Assembly (NCBI GenBank): GCA_031278965.1
Contig: JAITJJ010000229.1
Location: 1-12,308 of the forward strand
Direction: 5' to 3'
Length of the DNA: 12,308 nucleotides
From: Deferribacteraceae bacterium
Lineage (GTDB): Bacteria; Chrysiogenota; Deferribacteres; Deferribacterales; JAISNW01
Shown: positions 7,004-12,308 of the stretch, piece by piece
Layout of the letters: every line of letters begins with the position of its first letter
Position numbering within the stretch: position 1 is the stretch's first letter
Made by a program: the position numbers and the translations under genes
The notes under the pieces: model-generated
What the model was told of the DNA's origin: nothing
Seen by the model: only the letters and a program-made list of their open reading frames with translations
The model's database searches: none

Positions 7004-7277
7004 TAGCTTCGTGAGGCATATACCGCACATTTTTTGACTGTAGCCCATAGTCCTCCAATGCTTGTTCAAATTCTTTATCAGCATAAATCTTTAGAACAGT
7101 TAGCCTTAAAATAACATCTTCCCCGCCGTTATACATCAGAAAAGAATCGGGGTGTAATTTGGAAGCGGTCTGAAAGGTGGTATCTTTCGTTACAACCTCA
7201 TACACATAGACATGGGCACCCCCGGAGGGAGAGATAAATACAAAAAGCGCGATAGCAACAAACAGAATAGTACGCAT
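6954..7277 (-). CDS. Small secreted protein of unknown function
   Basis: The 107-aa product starts three bases after the cheA stop, so it is probably translated by coupling; I see no strong ribosome site. An N-terminal signal peptide (M-R-T-I-L-F-V then hydrophobic, cleavage likely after G-G-A) predicts export. I recognise no named family. The mature part resembles the N-terminal domain of the following OmpA-type protein: both begin with an aromatic/V-E-V-x-x-K strand and both have a V-x-x-[IV]-[YF]-A strand, then an acidic helix and a G-[LW]-Q turn leading to a V-[KR] strand. This suggests two copies of one small domain, by eye only. Its C-terminal tail, about 17 residues, is encoded on the same DNA as the signal peptide of the next protein (7003-6954), which is a long overlap. 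It may work with the OmpA-type protein in the periplasm. Confidence 0.7.
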   Translation of the reverse strand: MRTILFVAIALFVFISPSGGAHVYVYEVVTKDTTFQTASKLHPDSFLMYNGGEDVILRLTVLKIYADKEFEQALEDYGLQSKNVRYMPHEANAGSDNRSRVPFYWWR

Positions 7278-7280
7278 AAT

Positions 7281-9413
7281 CTATTCAACTTTTTGTGCCG
7301 TCAACTCCTCTATCTTTTCAAGCATAGCCTGCAAACTGATCGGTTTTGCCAAGAAAGCGTTTATCCCTGACGCGCTGGCTTTCTTGCGGTCAGATGTGTC
7401 GCTTCGAGCGGAAACGGCAATGATCGGCAGATTTATACCGTTGGAACGGAGAAAACGGGAAAGCTCGTAACCGTCCATATCAGGCATCATTATATCGGTG
7501 ATGAGGACATGGGGATCATTTTCCCTGATTGCGGCATGAACATCTTTAGGAGAAGTGACTTCATTCAAAGATATATGTCCTGAGGATTCCAAGAGCCTCC
7601 GCATGATTTTGCGGTCGGTGGCAGAATCGTCCACATATAAAACACGTATATTCTTTTCATCACTATTCCTCTTTACAGTCTTAGCGGCGGCGGAGCGGCT
7701 TCTATGCCGCCGCGGCATAGCTTGGGCAAGCTCAATAACTCCTGCGACATCTATAATAAGGCGGACCCGCCCGTCTCCCATAATAGTTGCGCCCGCAATG
7801 CCGGCGTTATTTTCCCCCAGATAATCCCCAAGCGATTTTATTACAATCTCTTCCTGCCCCACAAGTTTATCAACTATGAGTCCTATCCGCTTTTCCGCAA
7901 TCCCAACCACAACCACATACAGCTCTTCGTGGAGAGGGCTGTCCAGATCAAAAACCTCGTTGAGGCGGAGAAGAGAGAGAACCGTATCCCGCAGTTTCAA
8001 AACTTCACGGCCTTCAAAGCTATGGACTTCGTTTATATGCACCCGAACTGTCTCAATGATGGAGCTTAGGGGAACCGCAAAGTTTTCCCCCGCCGATTCC
8101 ACAAAGAGCGCCTGAATAATGGCAAGGGTGAGCGGGAGTTTAAGTTGGAACTTGGTGCCCACCCCAACTTCAGTTTCTATATGAATAAGACCGTTCAACT
8201 TTTCTATATTGGTTTTCACCACATCCATCCCCACCCCTCTGCCGGAAATATTTGTAATCTTCTCCGCAGTGGAAAAACCGGGTCTGAAAATTAGGGCGTT
8301 GGCGGTATCTTTATCCATATTTGCTGCTTCTTCCGGGGTGATAACTTTCTTTTCAACCGCTTTCTTTTTCAACTTCTCCGCATCCAAACCCGCCCCGTCA
8401 TCTTTTATTTCAATTACAATATGGTTGCCTTCATGGTATGCGGAGAGCCAAACATTACCTTTGCGGGATTTCCCAAGTTGTTCACGTATTTCGGGTTCTT
8501 CCACACCATGATCCACCGAGTTGCGGATCATATGTATCAAAGGATCGCCTATCTCCTCAACGACTGATTTATCAAGCTCCGTTTCCTCGCCGGAGATGAT
8601 AAGATCAATATCTTTGTTCTTCTCTCTGGATAAATCCCGCACCATTCTCGGAAATTTATTGAAGGTTTTCCCGATGGGAACCATGCGGGTTTTCATAACC
8701 GCAAGTTGGAGTTCAGTGGTGATCCGCCCGATCTGGGAAGTGGTTTCGGAAAGCTGTTCTACAAGATATTCGTTTTCAAACTTTTTTTCCAGAGATATGG
8801 AGAGCTGTGCAATACGGTTTCTTGTTAATACAAGTTCCCCGACCAGTTCCATTAATGTATCAAGCCTTCCCACATCCACGCGCAAGGTCTGCTCCATAGT
8901 GACCGCCGCTTTTTTCACCTGAGAACCGTCTGATGAGATTGTTTTGGAAGTATCTGCGGCAGATTTAGCGCCCGAATCGCTGGTTTTAGGGGCAGCAGGT
9001 TCAGAGTGTTCCCCTCCCGTTGGGAGTTTCCCCTCATTGGCAAGTTTCAGCTTTTCAATTATCTGTTCCGTATCGGTGGTATCTGTTCCCGCCTTAATAT
9101 CGGCTAATATCTTTTTGATGACATCCACAAATTCCAGCAGAACATCCATCATTTCGGGGGATACATGCATCTCGCCTTTGCGGAGACGGTTTAATATCTC
9201 TTCCGCATGATGAGTGACAGCGCTGAGTTTATCAAAGCCCAAAAAAGATGAGGAACCTTTCATGGTATGCGCCCCCCTAAATATCTTGTTTAAGAGGTCG
9301 AGGTCTGTTTTACGGTGCTCAAGCTCCACTAAGTCTTGGTCAAGGGTTTCTATAATTTCGGTTGTTTCAATAATAAAATCGCCGACTAGTTCTTGCATCT
9401 CATCTTTGTTCAT
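7281..9413 (-). CDS. cheA: CheA chemotaxis histidine kinase with C-terminal receiver
   Basis: The 710-aa product is a hybrid CheA. Domains in order: HPt (1-105) with phospho-acceptor His49 in A-H-T-M-K-G; a short linker rich in Ser, Ala, Lys and Pro (about 127-172); dimerisation helices (about 173-240); an HATPase with H-M-I-R-N-S-V-D-H-G (Asn298), D-D-G-A-G-L-D (338-344) and G-R-G-V-G-M-D (391-397); a CheW-like domain (about 433-565); and a receiver (588-705) with Asp595/Asp596, phospho-site Asp640, Ser668 and Lys690. It autophosphorylates from ATP and passes phosphate to CheY and perhaps to its own receiver. The CheY-binding P2 domain seems to be missing, since the linker is too short. The start is supported by a GGAG site. 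It follows cheZ by 29 bp and precedes a small secreted-protein gene by 3 bp. No cheW or receptor gene is visible, so these must lie elsewhere. Confidence 0.96.
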   Translation of the reverse strand: MNKDEMQELVGDFIIETTEIIETLDQDLVELEHRKTDLDLLNKIFRGAHTMKGSSSFLGFDKLSAVTHHAEEILNRLRKGEMHVSPEMMDVLLEFVDVIKKILADIKAGTDTTDTEQIIEKLKLANEGKLPTGGEHSEPAAPKTSDSGAKSAADTSKTISSDGSQVKKAAVTMEQTLRVDVGRLDTLMELVGELVLTRNRIAQLSISLEKKFENEYLVEQLSETTSQIGRITTELQLAVMKTRMVPIGKTFNKFPRMVRDLSREKNKDIDLIISGEETELDKSVVEEIGDPLIHMIRNSVDHGVEEPEIREQLGKSRKGNVWLSAYHEGNHIVIEIKDDGAGLDAEKLKKKAVEKKVITPEEAANMDKDTANALIFRPGFSTAEKITNISGRGVGMDVVKTNIEKLNGLIHIETEVGVGTKFQLKLPLTLAIIQALFVESAGENFAVPLSSIIETVRVHINEVHSFEGREVLKLRDTVLSLLRLNEVFDLDSPLHEELYVVVVGIAEKRIGLIVDKLVGQEEIVIKSLGDYLGENNAGIAGATIMGDGRVRLIIDVAGVIELAQAMPRRHRSRSAAAKTVKRNSDEKNIRVLYVDDSATDRKIMRRLLESSGHISLNEVTSPKDVHAAIRENDPHVLITDIMMPDMDGYELSRFLRSNGINLPIIAVSARSDTSDRKKASASGINAFLAKPISLQAMLEKIEELTAQKVE

Positions 9414-9442
9414 AACTCCGCTCCTGCAGTTAATATAGAAAT

Positions 9443-10075
9443 TTAAAGTCCAAACTCTTGAAGCAGTTTATTAACAAGAGTTTGATCTTTCAATATCTCC
9501 TTAGTGTCTTTCAGTTTATCAAGGGCGCCCGGATCGATTGCCTGCTGTTTAAGCCCAAGCGATATAACAAGCCCCGCCAGCCTCTCTTGGAATTTATCTA
9601 TCGCATTTAATACTTCCGTCAACTTCTGCCCGGAAATCTCTTTAAATTCCAAGGATGCTATCATATCATAGCATATCTCGCTGCCCGCCGCACAAATATC
9701 TTTAAATCTATCAAATAAACCGGAGGTTTTTGAAAGCTCCCCTCTGCCTGCCGCCGCATCAATTTCACTTATTAGCTCTTTTACGGCGTCTATATTAAAA
9801 TTAACTTTATCTACAAGCCCTAAAACTTCACTGGATGCTTGGTGAGATGAATTTATAACCAAATTTAAAGATGCTTCAAAAGCAGGGAGGGTTTCGTAGG
9901 TTTTCCCAACGGCGGTAGAAACGGATTTTAATTTTTTAATAGAATCATTGAAATACTGCGCTATGGCAAAAAGCTCGCTGGCAGGATTGAGAGTAACATC
10001 AATAAGGTCATATCTCCCTTCGTTTATCTGCCGAGCTACGGTAAGAAGTTCATTTAAGTCTTTAAAATCACTCAT
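9443..10075 (-). CDS. cheZ: CheZ-type CheY-P phosphatase
   Basis: The chosen start is the ATG at 10075, overlapping the cheY stop by 8 bp and giving 210 aa, close to the 214 aa of E. coli CheZ. A longer frame to 10156 runs inside cheY and is rejected. The protein is almost entirely helical. The catalytic segment reads F-K-E-I-S-G-Q (144-150), equivalent to F-Q-D-L-T-G-Q of E. coli: the water-orienting Gln (Gln147 there, Gln150 here) is kept, but the Asp143 position is Glu146. The C terminus D-Q-T-L-V-N-K-L-L-Q-E-F-G-L closely resembles the CheY-binding tail of E. coli CheZ, which ends in L-L-D-S-L-G-F. Its place between cheY and cheA fits a role in switching off the motor signal. I am fairly sure of the family from the tail, motif, length and context. 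Whether the Glu supports full activity is unknown. Confidence 0.88.
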   Translation of the reverse strand: MSDFKDLNELLTVARQINEGRYDLIDVTLNPASELFAIAQYFNDSIKKLKSVSTAVGKTYETLPAFEASLNLVINSSHQASSEVLGLVDKVNFNIDAVKELISEIDAAAGRGELSKTSGLFDRFKDICAAGSEICYDMIASLEFKEISGQKLTEVLNAIDKFQERLAGLVISLGLKQQAIDPGALDKLKDTKEILKDQTLVNKLLQEFGL

Positions 10076-10457
10076 CAGTTGCCAGCCCCAAGAGCTTAAA
10101 GACTTTCTCCTGAAGGGTGTCCGGGGTAAAAGGCTTAACAACATAGTTGTTGACACCGCTGCGCAGGGCGGTAAGGATATCTTCTTTAGCTGCTTCTGTG
10201 GTTATCATAAGAATAGGGGTTTCTTTGAACTGATCTTTTCCCCGAACAGCTTTAACATAAGTAAGGCCATCCATTTCAGGCATATTCCAATCTGTAATAA
10301 TCATGTCAACGTTTTGCTTAGCCATAATCTCTAGGGCTTCAACCCCGTTGCCTGCCTCAAGAACATTTGCAAACCCTATTTTTTGCAAGGTATTCTTGAT
10401 GATTCTCCTCATAGTGGAAGAATCGTCTACGGTAATTATTATCTGTTCATAGCCCAT
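10068..10457 (-). CDS. cheY: CheY single-domain response regulator
   Basis: The 129-aa product is one receiver domain with all the expected residues: the acidic pair Asp11/Asp12, phospho-acceptor Asp56 in I-I-T-D-W-N-M-P-E-M-D-G, Thr86 (L-M-I-T-T-E-A), Tyr105 and Lys108 in Y-V-V-K-P-F. These, with no output domain and a position directly before cheZ and cheA, identify it as the diffusible CheY that binds the flagellar switch when phosphorylated. A GAGG site lies 11-12 bases upstream of the ATG. Its stop overlaps the cheZ start. A candidate sigma70-type promoter lies at 10519-10548, between the prepilin stop and this gene, so it is probably the first gene of a cheY-cheZ-cheA-secreted pair operon. 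Confidence 0.95.
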   Translation of the reverse strand: MGYEQIIITVDDSSTMRRIIKNTLQKIGFANVLEAGNGVEALEIMAKQNVDMIITDWNMPEMDGLTYVKAVRGKDQFKETPILMITTEAAKEDILTALRSGVNNYVVKPFTPDTLQEKVFKLLGLATDE

Positions 10458-10518
10458 TATAAAATCAACCTCACCCTCATTTTTACAATAAACCGTATCA
10501 TCTCACAATGCAATAAGC

Positions 10519-10548
10519 AGTCTAAGCCAAAACCCGCTGATGTGTCAA
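10519..10548 (-). promoter_or_regulatory. Candidate sigma70-type promoter for cheY operon
   Basis: On the minus strand a perfect TTGACA (10548-10543) is followed after 18 bases by TAGACT (10524-10519), about 60 bases upstream of the cheY ATG and outside any gene. The -35 is consensus; the -10 matches TATAAT at four of six positions. No flagellar sigma28-type motif stood out here. Confidence 0.45.
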
Positions 10549-10582
10549 TATAAAAATAGGTAATATTAGGCTGTTTGCAATA

Positions 10583-11194
10583 TTAAAACACTTTATATCC
10601 GTAAGGGATATGGGCTCCGCTTAATAAATTTTTGGAGGGTGAACAGTCATTGGTATAGTTGTCAGCAGCTGAATTGCTATTAAAAAAGAGCCCCATGCCG
10701 CCCTTAAAGTTTTTATCGTCAATATATTCTTCAACTTTGCATACAAAGCTGTTTGCGTATCCGTTTTTTGCCGCGTCGGTTTTATCCGTTGCCACAGCAA
10801 GAAGAACATCCCCGTTTTCTCCATCAGCCGCCTCCGGTGATCTGTAGTATGTGGTATTATCGGTATTGTATACGGCAACCGCCCTAATAAAACGCCAAAC
10901 GCAACTATTTGTAAGGCAATCCGCAGAATTGTTGAAATAGGAGTTGACCTCAAGGTCGTCTTCCGTTAAATATCCTTCCTCTTGTCCTGATATGTAAAGA
11001 TCTCCTGGGAGCTCCCGATTCGTTGTGTAGCTTACCGCCGCCGCCGCCGCAAACTTGTCAAGTTTTCGGAGCTCTTTGCGAAGCCGGGAAGTTTCAATCA
11101 GATCCCTGCCTTTTATCGCCATCCCCATAATGATGCCGACTATGACAAGCACAACGGAGAGTTCAACAAGGGTAAACCCAAATGCCTTCTTCAT
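10583..11194 (-). CDS. Type IV prepilin-like / pseudopilin protein
   Basis: The 203-aa product has a textbook class III signal: M-K-K-A-F-G then F-T-L-V-E-L, so PilD-type peptidase should cut after Gly6 and methylate Phe7, with Glu5 of the mature protein present. The hydrophobic alpha1-N helix runs to about residue 28 and continues as an amphipathic helix. The globular part has four cysteines, in D-C-L-T-N-S-C, F-V-C-K and N-D-C-S-P, which could form two disulfides. A G-G-A-rich C-terminal half lacks a family-specific motif I can name, so type IV pilin, minor pilin or type II secretion pseudopilin are all possible. A GGAAGG ribosome site precedes the ATG, and a candidate promoter lies at 11260-11286. 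No other pilus gene is next to it. Confidence 0.85.
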   Translation of the reverse strand: MKKAFGFTLVELSVVLVIVGIIMGMAIKGRDLIETSRLRKELRKLDKFAAAAAVSYTTNRELPGDLYISGQEEGYLTEDDLEVNSYFNNSADCLTNSCVWRFIRAVAVYNTDNTTYYRSPEAADGENGDVLLAVATDKTDAAKNGYANSFVCKVEEYIDDKNFKGGMGLFFNSNSAADNYTNDCSPSKNLLSGAHIPYGYKVF

Positions 11195-11259
11195 AACAAC
11201 CTTCCTCTTGCGGCAACAGCCCTTTCAGATGTATTGCCGAACTGCGCTGACCTTGATAT

Positions 11260-11286
11260 GTTATAGCAGAATCCGCCGATTGGCAA
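11260..11286 (-). promoter_or_regulatory. Candidate extended -10 promoter for prepilin gene
   Basis: On the minus strand TGCTATAAC (11268-11260) is an extended -10 (TGn-TATAAC), with TTGCCA (11286-11281) 15 bases before the TATAAC hexamer. An A6-T7-type tract sits just upstream of the -35, like an UP element. The spacer is shorter than usual, which an extended -10 could tolerate. It lies about 66 bases upstream of the prepilin ATG, in the 164-bp gap after phnW. Confidence 0.4.
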
Positions 11287-11358
11287 CCAAAAAAATTTTT
11301 TGTGTGTCGTACCAAAGTTAAAATGTCATATATTTCACTGGTTTCATCTCCGCTTTCT

Positions 11359-12308
11359 TTACGACATTACTTCCCCTATTGCTTTTACCGCTCTTTTTAT
11401 ATCGCTTGGCTGCACATCTCCGATATTGCCGATTCTAAACGTGTCAGCCTGTGAAATTTTCCCGGGATAGAGCACAAACCCCTTTTCCTTTACCGCTTGA
11501 TAAAAATGATTAAAATTAAAATCCTTCGGATATAAAAAAGAAGTTATAATCGGCGATTGCAAATATTCTGGGAGCAATGTGTTAAATCCTATCTTTTTCA
11601 TCCCTTCCGCCAGGGTTTTCTGATTTTCGGAATATCGGGCGAATCTTGCGGATATCCCCCCCTCTTCCTCCAATTCATCCAATGCTTGATAAAAAGCCCT
11701 GACCGCGTGGGTTGGGGATGTGTAGCGCCACTTGCCGGATGCGTCCATCTCCTTCCACTGATCATATATGTCGAGGCATAGGGAGCGGGCATTGCCGGCA
11801 GAGCGGATAAGCTCCTCTCTTTTTGCAATTATAAAGCCGAATCCGGGCACCCCTTGTATGCACTTGTTGGAAGAGCTTATCAGAAAATCCACTCCCAACT
11901 CATCCATATCAAAAGGGATTCCTCCGAAGGAACTCATAGCATCCAATATAAAAATTTTGCGATAATTCTTAACTATCCGGGCGATATCCTCCAGCGGATT
12001 TAGTATCCCGGTTGTGGTTTCGCAATGCACCAACGCAACATGCGTGATATTCAGCTCTTTTTTAAGCAACTGATCAAGAGCCGCCGCGGAAGGGTCTTCC
12101 GTTTCTGAATATCCCAGCTCAATATATTTTAACCCCAGAATCTCCGCCATCCTAACCATGCGTTTTCCATAAGCGCCGTTTGTGATTATCACGATTTTGC
12201 CGTCTTTAGGCACAACGCTTCCAAGACATGCTTCTACAGAGAAAGAACCGCTCCCCTGCATTAATACGGTTGTGTATCTTTCGCTTTTCCTCGCCGCAAA
12301 ATACGTTA
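11359..12308 (-). CDS. phnW: 2-aminoethylphosphonate:pyruvate transaminase, 5' end off window
   Basis: The frame is open from the right edge to a TAA at 11359, so about 316 residues are present; the family is about 365 long, so the N-terminal part lies outside. The start of translation is not in the window: the methionine at 12261 is internal, within T-V-L-M-Q-G-S-G-S. The fold is a class V PLP aminotransferase. Hallmarks are Q-G-S-G-S-F, H-C-E-T-T-T-G near the cofactor, the PLP-contacting Asp in I-L-D-A-M-S-S-F-G-G, and the Schiff-base Lys in S-S-N-K-C-I-Q-G-V-P-G-F (codon 11863-11865). The last motif, S-P-T-H and S-P-I-I-T are typical of PhnW rather than alanine-glyoxylate transaminases. 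PhnW interconverts 2-aminoethylphosphonate plus pyruvate and phosphonoacetaldehyde plus alanine. It could serve phosphonate breakdown or synthesis; the neighbour that would decide is off the window. Confidence 0.93.
   Translation of the reverse strand, partial: TYFAARKSERYTTVLMQGSGSFSVEACLGSVVPKDGKIVIITNGAYGKRMVRMAEILGLKYIELGYSETEDPSAAALDQLLKKELNITHVALVHCETTTGILNPLEDIARIVKNYRKIFILDAMSSFGGIPFDMDELGVDFLISSSNKCIQGVPGFGFIIAKREELIRSAGNARSLCLDIYDQWKEMDASGKWRYTSPTHAVRAFYQALDELEEEGGISARFARYSENQKTLAEGMKKIGFNTLLPEYLQSPIITSFLYPKDFNFNHFYQAVKEKGFVLYPGKISQADTFRIGNIGDVQPSDIKRAVKAIGEVMS

Noticed and set aside
7555..9438. Several long plus-strand open frames opposite cheA
   Set aside because: They mirror cheA codon structure, give low-complexity Ser/Ile/Phe-rich products and match no family; cheA itself is certain.
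10076..10156. Longer N-terminus for CheZ
   Set aside because: It lies wholly inside cheY; starting at 10075 gives the normal CheZ length and an 8-bp coupled overlap.

Overview
The window looks like ordinary chromosome from a motile, flagellated Gram-negative (diderm) bacterium. The signs are a CheY–CheZ–CheA set, a secreted OmpA-family protein, lipoproteins with lipobox signal peptides and a type IV prepilin. A true CheZ next to a hybrid CheA-REC argues against spirochaetes and Gram-positives, which usually use CheX or CheC. A Deferribacterota-like or similar deep-branching diderm is my best guess, but this is low-confidence inference. Every convincing intact gene is on the minus strand, so the layout below follows transcription from the right edge to the left.

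Right part (12308-6257): an incomplete phnW (2-aminoethylphosphonate:pyruvate transaminase) runs in from the right edge. A type IV prepilin/pseudopilin with its own candidate extended -10 promoter follows. Next is a tight block, cheY–cheZ–cheA, behind a candidate sigma70-type promoter; cheY and cheZ overlap by 8 bp. Two secreted proteins follow with almost no spacing: a 107-aa protein and an OmpA C-terminal-domain protein that overlaps it by about 50 bp and may share a small N-terminal domain with it. CheA phosphorylates CheY and its own fused receiver, and CheZ dephosphorylates CheY. No CheW, CheR, CheB or receptor gene is visible here.

Middle part (6256-3117): the gap upstream of fapA holds a frameshifted, truncated relic of an IS3-family orfA on the plus strand, the only coding trace on that strand. 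Then come a FapA/DUF342 protein and an RtcB RNA ligase, 61 bp apart and possibly co-transcribed. The rtcB start is GTG.

Left part (3116-1): a 479-bp AT-rich gap is full of nested inverted repeats, including a perfect 16-bp hairpin and a 22-bp inverted pair bounding about 160 bp. It is followed by two tandem paralogous lipoprotein genes with fibronectin type III domains. The complete one ends in a 5'-nucleotidase C-terminal domain without the catalytic metallophosphoesterase half. The second is cut by the left edge. The gap between them carries two strong stem-loops and a possible hairpin that would bury the second gene's ribosome binding site.

I see no obvious new multi-gene defence or biosynthetic system. 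The most interesting items are the repeat-dense gap, the non-catalytic 5'-nucleotidase-type lipoprotein pair, the overlapping secreted pair after cheA, the CheZ with Glu at the usual catalytic Asp, and the possible SD-sequestering leader.
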